From assembly GCF_024868665.1 (NCBI RefSeq), contig NC_079914.1, forward strand, positions 252,980-316,979: 64,000 bases of DNA, in the 5' to 3' direction. Within the stretch, counting starts at the first letter, position 1, and each line of letters begins with the position of its first letter. The notes beneath the pieces are model-generated. The model worked only from the letters and a program-made list of their open reading frames with translations. It was not told where the DNA came from and did not search any database. The stretch comes from Triplophysa rosa. Taxonomy: Eukaryota > Chordata > Actinopteri > Cypriniformes > Nemacheilidae. Positions 12,701 to 22,022 of this stretch are shown here, in pieces. A program made the position numbers and the translations under genes.

Positions 12701-15700
12701 ATTTATATGAATATAATGTGTATTTTCTGGTGGTATATAATATTATTGTATAACATAACTGTGTAAATAACGTATTGGCTTGAAATAAATGTGAGTAAAT
12801 CAATTATTTGGTCAAAATAGGCAGAAGGGGCAATATTATTATTATAAAACTGGAAAGTGTCTGGGTTTAACTGGGCAGAGGGCAGTGAATGTGATTGTGG
12901 TACTTGGTTTATATAGCTGTCAAAATGTCACGGCAAGATTCGAACCGCTTACTGAACCACTTACGGAAACGAGGCTTCAGACGTCATATATGACGTCATT
13001 GGTCTAAAGCGATACAAGCCTCAATACGCGGTTCACTGAAAGCTTCCAGGATTTCTCGACACACGCTCCGAAGCCTCGGCTCAGAACGTAACATCACTAA
13101 TACAAACAGTAATATAACAATTTATTTTATATTTAATTTATATTTTAATGTGTATTAATTGCATCATATTCAATTAAAAATGCTCAGCAGTTATTGATTC
13201 TTTGCAGAGGTCTATCGGCAGTTAAGTTTGGGCCACATAACGTTTGTTTATGTTGTTGCCGCTGAAACCATCTATATCAACTTTTTGCTTTTTCGCTTAG
13301 ATTCCGTAATAGAAAATGTAGTAAAAACGTGTTAAGTAAAGCCAAAACATTGAACCACAGTTGGCTTGAAATATGTGAAACTTTGTGAATTACATGTTGT
13401 GTCACATAATAAGATCTGCATATAAAAAAGTTGTTACAAACACACATTGTTCCTTTGTGTACAGGAGCGTCTCCTGCTGTCCATCCTGCCCAAGCACATC
13501 GCAGATGAGATGCTTCAAGACATGAAGAAAGAAGCCAGTCAGAAAGAGATGCAGCAGTTCAACACCATGTACATGTATCGGCACGAGAACGTCAGGTAAC
13601 TTCACGAAATAAACAACAGAAGATCAAAGTGAAATGCTTGACGATTTTGTTTGAACACTTATGTGTCCTATTAATATTAAAAAGAGAAACAAACTCCCTG
13701 AAGTTTTTTTGTAATTTGTATCACAAATCTTCAGAAGAGTATATGACAACTTAAATCTTGTTGTTTCTTATACAGAATGATCATGTCAACCTGATTTAAG
13801 CCCATTTTAAATCTGTGGAAAGTTCCATTTGAGCTTGATTTCTAAAGGGTATTTCTTGTATTTCTGTCACAGTATTTTGTTCGCAGACATTGTGGGCTTC
13901 ACACAACTCTCCTCGTCCTGTAGTGCACAGGAATTGGTTAAGTTGCTCAACGAATTGTTTGCCCGGTTCGACAAGCTAGCTGCTGTGAGTAACTATAGTG
14001 TGCATGCTTTTCTCCACACATTTAGTGAGGTTTCAAATCTTATTTTGTGTGAGTAAGTTCTAGCACAAACTTACTAATTCTATTGGCTAGAGGCCATCGT
14101 ATTACTTTTGCTAACTAACAAGTGTTGTGATTTCTTCTTTCTTCAGAAATACCACCAATTGAGGATTAAGATCCTTGGCGACTGCTATTACTGTATTTGT
14201 GGCCTTCCAGATTACCGTGACGACCATGCGGCCTGCTCGATAAGGATGGGCTTGGCTATGGTTGAGGCGATTTCGTAAGTGTTGCTAATTGCAATAATTT
14301 AATTCCTAAACTATTAATGAACTGCCACAATGACTTTTAAGGAAGTTAGAAACAGTTCTTGACGGATGTCATTTGTAATTAGCTCATGTATGGGTCTGCT
14401 TGAATACTGCGAGGTTTGACACATACGTCTGGATTTTAGATACGTTCGAGAGAAGACGCAGACGGATGTCGACATGCGTGTCGGCGTTCATTCTGGGACA
14501 GTCTTGGGCGGCGTGCTCGGCCAGAAGCGCTGGCAATACGACGTGTGGTCAACTGATGTCACAGTGGCCAATAAGATGGAGGCTGGAGGAATTCCAGGGT
14601 AATGGCTTCACAAGTGCAAGCTACATATTTTTGTGGTTAGCAAGTGCAGACTGCAGATTACAAAACTGATTAGTAAATATTTCATATAAATAATGTGTAT
14701 TGTAATAAAATAATGTCAAAAAGTCTATGTTCGGCTGTAACAAAGTCTGTCAAAACGATGACTACTTCAAAAAAGCTGTATTTGCCATTTGTGTCTGGTA
14801 GGCGAGTCCACATCTCCCAGAATACCCTTGAGTGTCTGCATGGAGAGTTTGATGTGGAGCCAGGGAACGGTGGAGATCGCTGCGAGTACCTGAAGGAGAG
14901 GGGCATTGAGACCTACTTGGTGGTGGTTCCCAAGGGACCTGTGGGCAAGAATGGCATCAGTGGAGTAGTGAGAGTCTTTTCATGGTGTTGTTGCTACCGT
15001 CTGTCTTTTTCTGCCCCTTTCACACTCCAATATTTCTCTTTCAGAAGCTTTCGGTGACGTCATCTAATGGTAATTCTCCACTACTGATCAACACTACGGA
15101 GTGTAATGGGAGCGTCCACACGGCATGTACCACACCAGAGGAGCCAGAGGAACTGGACACACGGGTATTGAAACCATGAACTTGCACATGACACAGGACT
15201 AATTTAAAGTTAAAAGAGTTTTAAAATATTTTGTTATATCTTTTGACCTAATCAGACATTTTGCTATAGGAGGATTTTGGAGTAAAGGTAATAGAAAAAC
15301 TAAAGAAAGTTATAGACAGAAGTGGAGGAATTTATTAGGATTCTGAGTTATGGGTAAAAACGTATTAGAGCCATCTAGGGTCTGACAGATCTGTGTCTTG
15401 GTGCCTGAGTAATGGTTCAAGTTTGGGAACCATCCTGACATGTTTGAGGTCTCTGTGATTCTGTGATGACCGCACCCCTTTTAGAGCAAAAAATAAATGA
15501 ACAAACACATTAAGTGTTCCAGCAAACTGACCCCTAAAAATTCCCATTTTGTAAGGAACAGCTTTCCATATCACTCCTTTTACAAGCATGTACCCTAAAG
15601 CAGTGGTTCTCAAACTTTTTTGTTGTAAGGCCCCCTTTGTGTAGAGTGCATCGTTTTGCAGCCCCCCAAATAAAAATTTTAAACTTAGAATTTTCATGAA

Positions 15701-18700
15701 ACCAAAAACAAATTCTGTTGTACAATGCTGGAACAGCAATACTTCTGGTTGGTGGTCCTGTTTTTCTGATGTTTAAATGCATCAAATTTATGATAAATTT
15801 CTATATTTAATACCACAAAATCTGTGGCCCCCTGGATCCATCTTGGGTCCCCCCAGGGGGCCACGGTCCCCAGTTTGAGAACCACTGCCCTAAAGTTGTG
15901 GAGTCAGTTACAGTAAGGTAAGTAAATGTATGTGTTTTTGCCATCAGGTGGTGAACCCCTCGTTTCCTAACCCGAGGCGTCGCTTGCGTCTGCGTGATCT
16001 GGCTGAAAGGGTGATAGATGCCCAGGAGAACGAACAGGAGCTCAATAAACTCCTCAATGAAGCGCTTCTAGAAAGAGAGACAGTACAAGCGTAAGTAAAG
16101 TGGAGGGAAGGGGGATTTGGAGAAATTCAAGCACCAGTAAAGCAAGTCAGGTGGTAAGAGTTTTTCACTTAAAATAATAGTTCACCCAAAAAAATGTCTA
16201 GAGAGCACTTTTCAATACAATAAAAAAGTGGACCAAAAATCTGCCCACAGAATACCTGGAGAGCTGTTGGTAGTTCCAGTCATCTCGAAGGCAGCTGCTT
16301 AGGCCCTGCTGAAAAAAAAACAATAGAAACCTAACAGAAACCATTACAGAAATTCTAATGGTTTCCATAAAAATACCATTGTGAACCATTAGCTTTTTCC
16401 ATTAAAAACCGTTGCAAAATTCCTTTTTGTAGTGTGTTTTGGGCATTATTCCAATAGGATTTAACATCCCACCAATAGAATCCATCACATACCAGTAGAA
16501 TCATTAATGTTTCCATTACAACCAATACAAATCACATTAAAACATTATAATTTATTTAATGGTTTTTATAGTTTTTTTCAGCAGGGTTCCCTGCTGATAA
16601 AAAAACCCTGCTGAAAAAATCAATAGAAACCATTAAAGAAGTTATAATGGTTTTATTGGTTTTAAAGGGATTTGTATTGGTTTAAATGGAAACTGTAATG
16701 GTTCTACTGGTATGTGATGGATTCTATTGGTGGGATGTTAAATCCTACTGGAATAATGCCCAAAACACACTACAAAAAGGCATTTTGTAATAGTTTTAAT
16801 GGAAAAAGCTAATGGTTCATAATGGTATTTTATTGTAAACCATTAGAATTTCTGTAATGGTTTCTGTTGGGGTTCTATTGTTTTTTTCAGCAGGGACAAA
16901 ATGTAATGGATTTAATGGTTATAATGGGATTTGTATTGGTTTTAATGGAAACTATAATGGCGTACTGGTATGTGATGGAAAGCTAATGGTTCATAATGGT
17001 ATTTTAATGGAAACCATTAGAAGTTCTGTGATGGTTTCTGTTGAGTGTCCGGGGTTTTTTTTTAATAGGGATGTAACCCCAGTATTACTCAATGGGGTAT
17101 ATGCACCCGGGACGATGACGTACTTCCGCTAAAATAGTTCACTTCTACTCTTTTAGTACTAAGGGGATTTTTCACCAAGTGATAAAGATGAATTCTGGCG
17201 AACCGACAGCACTATGGGTGAGAATTGTTAAGTGCCTCTGTGATCATGCCTCTAGTAAGTACAAAAGTTCATATTTGTTGATGTACCTGGAAATGGATAG
17301 CCTGAAGTGCTTCTCCTTTTTGGTTGTCGACGTATGGCGAAGTGTTTGAATAATTAGACTCGTGTTGTTGATTGCAATCCTATGTGCATCTTGAAGCGAA
17401 ACGCCATTGTTCCCTATGGTGCCAGATGTAACAGCCTGGCTGAGATTTTAGCAGAAGTACGTCATCGACCCATATGCATATACCCCATTACTTAATGTAC
17501 TGTACTGTTCTTTTTGTATAGTTGACTTTATATAGATATGCTGTGCAAGTGCTAATAAGGGGTTTTGCCTACTAGTTCCCCACACACAGCTTTTTGAAAA
17601 GACTTGTTGTATGAATTACTTATTATAATAACTTTATGGCTCAAACATTCCACCCAATGTCTCATATTGTGTTGCACAAAATACGATGAGGTTTGACTGA
17701 TGACAAAATTGTAATTTTTGGGTGAACTTGAACAGGACTTGCTTGTGTGTGTTTCCATGTGCACTGCAGGCTTAAAGGCAAGTACACAAATCGACTGTCC
17801 CTGCGTTTCACGGACCCAGAGCTGGAGACGAGGTTCTCTGTAGAGAAGGAGAAACAGAGTGGTGCAGCGTTCAGCTGCTCGTGTGTGGTGCTGCTCTTCA
17901 CTGCGATCATGGAAGCACTCATCGACCCCTGGTACTATTCACTTATCACTGGGCAGACACACTTGATCTAATCTGAGCTTTTATTTTAAGATCCACAGGT
18001 CAGTGGAAGCGAGTCCTAGTCTATTCACAGCATCTGTTTGGAGATATAAAGATCTCCTGTTGCTATTTAGAATGTGCCTTTGTGTATGACTTTATTATTT
18101 AAAAGTATAGTTCACCCAAAAGTGAAAATGTCACAAAAAATCACTTTTGGGTGAGACCCATGTCATTATTTACTCACCATCATGATGTTTAAAACCCTTA
18201 GAAACATAATTATGCTTTAAAGTACCAGAAAAAAATATTTATGTGCTGAAGATCAACACTTCTGACAGTGTATGATGGTTTTGGTAATGGTAATCTTTGG
18301 GAAATTCATTACAGTAGAATGACATTCTTCCTCAGTTCAGCTTATTATAGATGTGCCATATTCATACTATACGTAGCACTATACAGTATACTTGATGCAG
18401 TTATGGATTCAGAATGCAGGTAGTAAGTGGAATTTCAATTTCGTTCTCTTTTTCTCTGTAAAGGCTGGTGGCAAACTATGTGACTCTGGCCGTGGGGGAA
18501 GTCTTGCTTCTTATTCTCACTATCTGTTCACTAGCAGCAATTTTTCCACGGGTAAGCTACTTTACTAGCACATTTCTTAACCAATCACAGCTTTCTGCTG
18601 GGGTCATAGTCCAAGCTGAAATCTGATTGTTTACAAATCTAATGCAATAGTGTTGACTTTTTATGTAACATGATGTAACAATCCAAATTCATGAAATCTT

Positions 18701-21700
18701 GTCCTAAGGCTCATGCCCTCTCAGTTATTTTTAGAACATGCACCGACACATTTGAAGCAATCTCATCACATTCCCAATCGATTCATAAAGTTATCTACTG
18801 ATATTGATTCACCACCCCACACATATACACACACACAGATAAAACGAGCACAGAGAAAATGAGATTCAGATAGGGAAATGCTCACACACATCCATCATGG
18901 ACTAAATACAGGGCACATGATTTCATATGACTTATGAATTGGAGAATTTATCGATGGTGTTGCATTACGGATCACTTTGCAAATGAAATCAATTGTTTCC
19001 ACAAACACTGTACATTCAGTCCCCTGGGGTTCAAGTAAACACATACCCAGTGTGATTAGATTGGTGGCTTTTCAATTGACTTTACTCATAACGTATTATC
19101 AGGCCATGTAGTTGCAAGGTTAATTGTTACATTTCTTTGTTTTTAGACTAAAATTAAATTTATGTAGCATTTGCGTTGTTTTTTATTAGGTTTTTCCAAA
19201 GAGATTGGTGTCGTTCTCCACTTGGATTGATCACACACGCTGGGCCCGCAACACTTGGGCCATGGCAGCCATCTTCATAGTCACAATGGCAGACATAATA
19301 GATATGGTAAGAAAGCTATTAGTGCAGAAGTAGCTAAATAACTCAGTCCATTTACAAAAAATAGTGCTCAAAGTTTCACTTATATTGTCATTAAGTCTCA
19401 CAATAGTGAAATGGCCACTGATTTGAGTAAATACATTTTAAATCAATTTAAGCAAAAATGACAATATCTATAAAATTATTTAAAGGAATCTCAAGTATGG
19501 TGACACGTCGATAACTTCAAATATCATTGGTTCTTGCGTGTCTCATAATTTGAATGAGATTCGAACTAAAAATTACTTTAATTTAGGGCTCTTATGTGCT
19601 TATGTGCTATTTTCGCTAAATAAGATCAAAATATTAATTCAACAATCATATCGTTTTGCTTTAGAAAACAAGTCATATTCATATACTTTAAGTAACATTG
19701 TTGATTCATTCATTCATTCATGTCTTTTTCTGTAGTTAAGTTGTCGGCCACCCTCTAGTGATGCGACCGAGGTCACTCCGGTCACACCAGTAACCAGGGG
19801 CTGTCTGGAGAATCCTAAATACTACAGCTACATCGCAGTTCTGGCCCTCATCGCAACCACCATGTTGGTGCAGGTCAGCCACATGGTCAAACTGACCCTC
19901 ATGCTACTGATCACAGTAGCTACAGGTGTGGTTAACATCTACAGCTGGAGGGACATCTTTGATGCGTATGATCTGTCTCGTTTTAAAGAGTACAGGTGAG
20001 TCACTTGCACTTATCACACTGTGAATACACTATAAATAAACATTATCAGTACATTTCTATTATTATCAGTGTATGCTGAGGCTTAGGACACAAAACATCT
20101 GGGAGGCGTTGTCAGACCAACTTCAACAGATGTCTTTGGCAGAGGCAGTCAGCATTTAGAAAATGTAAAATATTATTTTAGATACTCTCTATAGACAATG
20201 AAATGTGTCGTATAGTTGTATTGACAGTTTTAGAGAGTTCGTCTCAATGATCAAGATCATGAGATCAATGATTTGAATAAGGTTCATTTTTTCACAGGAT
20301 TTATCTTGTGCCCTCCAAATACACCATGAGTGTGATGATCTTCATCATGATGGTTAGCTTCTACTACTTCTCGCGACACGTAAGAGTCTCTATTTTTAAA
20401 TCAGTGCTTCTGCATAAGGAACCACATTTTGATTTAGATATAAAATCCATATATGCATTTTTTTCTGCTGTCAGAACAGTGTCATGGCTGTTTCATGTTT
20501 CTCTCTATTCAGGTCGAGAAGCTCGCACGCACGCTGTTCCTGTGGAAGATTGAAGTGCACGAGCAGAAGGAGAAGGTGTACGAGATGAGACGTTGGAATG
20601 AGGCTCTGGTCACAAATATGCTTCCGGAGCATGTTGCCAGACACTTCCTGGGCTCCAAGAAAAGAGATGAGGTGAGAAACTCCCATCTGTCAGCCTCAGC
20701 TTCCAAAAATATCAACACTGTCCAACTCGAGCGCTGTTTTGCTTTCATTTGCCATGTGAATGTTCCAGGAGCTCTACAGCCAGTCCTATGATGAGATTGG
20801 AGTCATGTTTGCATCCATACCAAACTTCTCTGATTTCTACACGGAGGAAAGCATCAACAACGGGGGGATTGAGTGTCTGAGGTTCCTCAATGAAATAATT
20901 TCCGACTTTGACAGTGTAAGAAATTGCAGATTTTACCGTTCACCCCAAAAATAAATGGATTTATATGGATTTTTTTAATGGGCGATGGCAATATGGCCAA
21001 CGTGAGCATTTGCTTTGTGTGACAAGCAAGTTAGCATCACATGAAAAGGTACACTCCACAAATAATAAATTAACCGTGGACAGTTAACATACGGCATAAT
21101 TTGACGGATAAATAATTTCTTATGCCAAAATAGTTTTCTTGATTCTCTTTCTATTTCAGCTTTTAGATGAGCCGCAGTTTCGCTGTATAACCAAGATTAA
21201 GACTATTGGCAGCACGTACATGGCAGCATCAGGAGTCACTTCAGACAACAACACCAACGGTTATGCCTGTGTGAAGGTAAAGGAGGAAGTAGAACAATTC
21301 TTGAACTCCTATCCATTTAGTGTTGGTATCAGTGTTGATGGTGGATTTGTCCTGGCCAACAGAAAGAAGAGATTTCAGACAGGGAACGTTGGCAGCACTT
21401 GGCCGATCTGGCCGATTTCGCTCTGGCCATGAAGGTGACGCTGATGAACATCAACTACCAGTCCTTCAATAACTTCATGCTCCGCATCGGTCAGTGCACT
21501 GGTGTGGTGTCCTGCTGAATGTTTACGGTAAACATGCTGCATACCGTTTGCTATCATGTACTTTACGCTGTGTGATTTTTTTCGAAAGGGTTGAATAAAG
21601 GAGCCGTTTTGGCTGGAGTTATCGGGGCCCGTAAACCTCATTTTGACATCTGGGGAAACACTGTGAATGTCGCCAGTCGCATGGAGTCCACAGGGGTGAT

Positions 21701-21975
21701 GGGAAACATCCAGGTAACTGCGGCATTTGGGACAGGGCCAATGCATCTTATAAAACTATAGTATCCTAGGTAACAAATTCTGCTTCCCCCAGGTGGTGGA
21801 GGACTGCTACTCCATCTTGAAGGACTATGGCTTCCGCTTTGTGAGAAGGGGGCCAATATTTGTGAAAGGGAAAGGAGAGCTGCTCACCTATTTCCTAAAG
21901 GGACGAGAAAAACAAGGCTCCTTCATTAACGGCTCCTTCGTCACCCTGCCGCACCAAGTGGTGGACAGCTCTTGA
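3066..21975 (+). CDS. adcy3: Adenylyl cyclase type 3, complete coding region in 20 exons
   Basis: Membrane adenylyl cyclase converting ATP to cAMP and pyrophosphate. The family member is known for olfactory and primary-cilium signalling downstream of Gs/Golf. Exons: 3066-3740, 8646-8795, 13465-13595, 13873-13984, 14147-14274, 14440-14598, 14802-14967, 15045-15164, 15948-16090, 17770-17931, 18464-18551, 19190-19306, 19736-19995, 20298-20379, 20513-20671, 20769-20915, 21160-21276, 21363-21489, 21589-21713, 21793-21975. They sum to about 1116 residues (mammalian ADCY3 is about 1144) and every phase agrees. The protein starts [16 protein letters not shown], matching ADCY3 rather than other isoforms. 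The first membrane cassette is about residues 80-245. C1a follows with metal-binding D324 (FADIVGF) and D368 (LGDCYYC). The second cassette is about 630-830. C2 holds Lys945/947 (TKIKTIG) and N1041/R1045 (NTVNVASR). The loop before the last helix is about 20 residues shorter than I expect from mammals. Which teleost paralogue (a or b) this is cannot be decided here. Confidence 0.96.
5034..5780. mobile_element. Partial copy of the GGATTCACRAAACTGTTCTTAAG element
   Basis: The left end and internal stretches, for example around ACTTTATTT...TGTGTAAC and CACCTCGC, align with 56030-56720. The right terminus was not found, so the right boundary is approximate. It contains the 5206-5443 MITE. Confidence 0.65.
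5206..5443. mobile_element. Short MITE with CCCTTACGAAAA termini
   Basis: Inverted ends CCCTTACGAAAAT and ATTTTCGTAAGGG enclose many CATGGTTAC-type words in both orientations, so it is largely self-complementary. The related copy at 56.26 kb lacks this 238-bp segment and reads straight through, giving an empty site. The duplication appears to be only TT. Confidence 0.85.
6848..7190. mobile_element. TIR MITE, AGAATGTGAAGCTA ends
   Basis: The left end AGAATGTGAAGCTAACTTCA is mirrored by a right end reading TAGCTTCACATTCT. The element is about 343 bp. A TTGCATG tandem run lies at about 6878-6901. The superfamily is not clear; a TA target is possible. Confidence 0.75.
7735..7795 (+). repeat. SINE/LINE 3' tail fragment
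   Basis: The text GGATAAAAGCGTCTGCTAAA followed by ACTAAATGTAAATGTAATG is the familiar tail shared by teleost tRNA-SINEs and their partner LINEs. The 5' limit was not found. Confidence 0.6.
8120..8212 (+). mobile_element. L2/CR1-type LINE 3' end with TTGAG tail
   Basis: TACAGCTGCTTTGTAACAAT and GCGCTATATAAATAAAG precede a short TTGAG microsatellite tail. The same 3' end occurs in reverse at 26213-26285, in front of recognisable reverse transcriptase coding sequence, so this is a 5'-truncated copy. The left boundary is approximate. Confidence 0.8.
8646..8795 (+). CDS. adcy3: adcy3 exon 2 (residues 226-275)
   Basis: Encodes the sixth helix of the first membrane cassette ([20 protein letters not shown]) and the linker helix [20 protein letters not shown] leading into C1a. 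Acceptor TTTGCAG, donor CAG|gtgagc, phase 0 at both ends. Confidence 0.95.
9366..9568. mobile_element. Mariner-like MITE, ATATGAAGAGTTTGG ends
   Basis: Near-perfect 22-bp inverted ends (left begins ATATGAAGAGTTTGGTTCC), about 203 bp in all. The sequence around the ends is compatible with a TA target. A diverged relative lies at about 51014-51240. Confidence 0.82.
10702..12066. mobile_element. TIR element with 8-bp TSD, CATAGCCGCGGG ends
   Basis: Inverted ends CATAGCCGCGGG and CCCGTGGCTATATG are flanked by the 8-mer CTTACTCA on both sides (10694-10701, 12067-12074). GGGGGTGCTG and CAGCACCCCC form a second inverted pair just inside. It is likely a nonautonomous hAT-like element; no transposase was seen. 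At about 11830-11900 the minus strand reads like a tRNA-derived SINE head (GGGGTTCTAATCC as box B). Confidence 0.75.
12464..13099. mobile_element. hAT MITE with perfect TSD
   Basis: Starts TAGTGGTGGCGAGATG and ends GTAACATCACTA. The flanks ATACAAAC (12456-12463 and 13100-13107) are identical 8-mers. AAGCTTCATGAGGC-type words are repeated in both orientations near each end. No coding capacity. Confidence 0.88.
13465..13595 (+). CDS. adcy3: adcy3 exon 3 (residues 276-319)
   Basis: Start of C1a: [20 protein letters not shown], then MYMYRHENV. 131 nt; the last codon is split 2/1 with exon 4. Acceptor TACAG, donor CAG|gtaact. Confidence 0.94.
13873..13984 (+). CDS. adcy3: adcy3 exon 4 (residues 319-356), first metal-binding Asp
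   Basis: Encodes [15 protein letters not shown] and [18 protein letters not shown]. Asp324 in FADIVGF is the first of the two aspartates that hold the catalytic Mg2+ ions in C1a. Donor GCT|gtgagt. Confidence 0.95.
14147..14274 (+). CDS. adcy3: adcy3 exon 5 (residues 357-399), second metal-binding Asp
   Basis: [20 protein letters not shown]; Asp368 in LGD is the second metal ligand. Acceptor CTTCAG, donor TTTC|gtaagt. Confidence 0.95.
14440..14598 (+). CDS. adcy3: adcy3 exon 6 (residues 399-452)
   Basis: Encodes [20 protein letters not shown] and [20 protein letters not shown] of C1a. Acceptor ATTTTAG, donor CCAGG|gtaatg. Confidence 0.94.
14802..14967 (+). CDS. adcy3: adcy3 exon 7 (residues 452-507)
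   Basis: End of C1a: [20 protein letters not shown] then RGIETYLVV. After this the sequence enters the less conserved C1b linker. The donor is taken as GAGTA|gtgaga, which keeps phase 0 with exon 8. Confidence 0.88.
15045..15164 (+). CDS. adcy3: adcy3 exon 8 (residues 508-547)
   Basis: C1b linker, rich in Ser/Thr/Glu ([12 protein letters not shown]). Acceptor TTTCAG, donor ACACGG|gtattg. The donor is not strong but gives the right phase. Confidence 0.85.
15601..15887. mobile_element. hAT MITE with CAGTGGTTCTCAAA ends and perfect TSD
   Basis: Inverted ends CAGTGGTTCTCAAACTT and CAGTTTGAGAACCACTG with identical 8-bp flanks CCCTAAAG (15593-15600, 15888-15895). 287 bp, in adcy3 intron 8. This end sequence is one of the commonest hAT MITE ends in vertebrates. 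Confidence 0.93.
15948..16090 (+). CDS. adcy3: adcy3 exon 9 (residues 548-595)
   Basis: [20 protein letters not shown] then [16 protein letters not shown], the conserved end of C1b. Acceptor CATCAG, donor CAAGC|gtaagt. Confidence 0.93.
16304..17060. repeat. Pair of inverted CCCTGCTGAAAAA elements plus a partial third
   Basis: One copy runs 16304-16586 and a second 16606-16895, each ending in CCCTGCTGAAAA and TTTTTCAGCAGGG. The second is largely the reverse complement of the first, so the pair folds into a long hairpin. From 16896 to about 17060 a third, incomplete copy continues (ATTTGTATTGGTTTTAATGG, GAAACCATTAGAA). Related internal sequence also occurs in the hATs at 33.7-34.0 kb and 54.3-54.6 kb. 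Confidence 0.85.
17093..17487. mobile_element. TIR MITE TGGGGTATATGC with 8-bp TSD
   Basis: Inverted ends TGGGGTATATGC and GCATATACCCCA, then GACGTACTTC and GAAGTACGTC. Flanks TTACTCAA and TTACTTAA match 7 of 8. 395 bp in adcy3 intron 9. Confidence 0.82.
17770..17931 (+). CDS. adcy3: adcy3 exon 10 (residues 595-649)
   Basis: [20 protein letters not shown] then [20 protein letters not shown], the entry into the second membrane cassette. Acceptor CTGCAG, donor CCCTG|gtacta; the split codon gives Trp. Confidence 0.94.
18464..18551 (+). CDS. adcy3: adcy3 exon 11 (residues 649-678)
   Basis: Membrane segment [20 protein letters not shown]. Acceptor TGTAAAG, donor CACGG|gtaagc. Confidence 0.94.
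19190..19306 (+). CDS. adcy3: adcy3 exon 12 (residues 679-717)
   Basis: [20 protein letters not shown] then [19 protein letters not shown]. Acceptor TATTAG, donor GATATG|gtaaga. Confidence 0.94.
19736..19995 (+). CDS. adcy3: adcy3 exon 13 (residues 718-804)
   Basis: Begins [20 protein letters not shown], an extracellular loop that diverges from mammals, then [20 protein letters not shown] and [17 protein letters not shown] (ATTC)n run lies just before the acceptor TTCTGTAG. Donor TACAG|gtgagt. Confidence 0.92.
20298..20379 (+). CDS. adcy3: adcy3 exon 14 (residues 804-831)
   Basis: [20 protein letters not shown] then YFSRH, the twelfth helix. The exon 13-14 join skips about 20 residues that mammalian ADCY3 has in this loop, including an N-glycosylation sequon. 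Confidence 0.9.
20513..20671 (+). CDS. adcy3: adcy3 exon 15 (residues 832-884)
   Basis: [20 protein letters not shown] then [20 protein letters not shown], the helical neck and start of C2. Acceptor ATTCAG, donor GATGAG|gtgaga. Confidence 0.96.
20769..20915 (+). CDS. adcy3: adcy3 exon 16 (residues 885-933)
   Basis: [20 protein letters not shown] then [18 protein letters not shown] of C2. Acceptor TTCCAG, donor ACAGT|gtaaga. Confidence 0.96.
21160..21276 (+). CDS. adcy3: adcy3 exon 17 (residues 934-972), substrate Lys
   Basis: [20 protein letters not shown] then [19 protein letters not shown]. The [11 protein letters not shown] stretch holds the lysine that contacts the ATP base in C2 domains. 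Donor AAG|gtaaag. Confidence 0.95.
21363..21489 (+). CDS. adcy3: adcy3 exon 18 (residues 973-1015)
   Basis: [20 protein letters not shown] then SFNNFMLRI. Follows an 86-nt intron, the shortest in the gene. Acceptor CCAACAG, donor ATCG|gtcagt. Confidence 0.94.
21589..21713 (+). CDS. adcy3: adcy3 exon 19 (residues 1015-1056), catalytic Asn/Arg
   Basis: [20 protein letters not shown] then [19 protein letters not shown]1041 and R1045 correspond to the C2 Asn and Arg that stabilise the transition state. Acceptor CGAAAG, donor CAG|gtaact. Confidence 0.95.
21793..21975 (+). CDS. adcy3: adcy3 exon 20 (residues 1057-1116 and stop)
   Basis: [20 protein letters not shown] then [13 protein letters not shown] and TGA at 21973-21975. 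The conserved ADCY3 C-terminus confirms the end of the gene. Acceptor CCCCCAG. Confidence 0.96.
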   Translation: MVEDCYSILKDYGFRFVRRGPIFVKGKGELLTYFLKGREKQGSFINGSFVTLPHQVVDSS

Positions 21976-21986
21976 CCAACACGCGC

Positions 21987-22022
<36 letters not shown>

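Larger units (their letters stand above)
8796..13464 (+). other. adcy3: adcy3 intron 2
   Basis: A 4.7-kb intron with three recognisable TIR elements (9366-9568, 10702-12066, 12464-13099). Between about 9830 and 9990 is a more GC-rich stretch with a CCAAT word (AGCCAATCAAGG) that I cannot assign. Confidence 0.85.

Noticed and set aside
20046..20160. Missed adcy3 exon between exons 13 and 14
   Set aside because: No splice-bounded open segment there resembles the loop found in mammals; one candidate stretch runs into a stop.
21639..21856. Minus-strand open frames opposite adcy3 exons 18-20
   Set aside because: Shadow frames of conserved coding exons.
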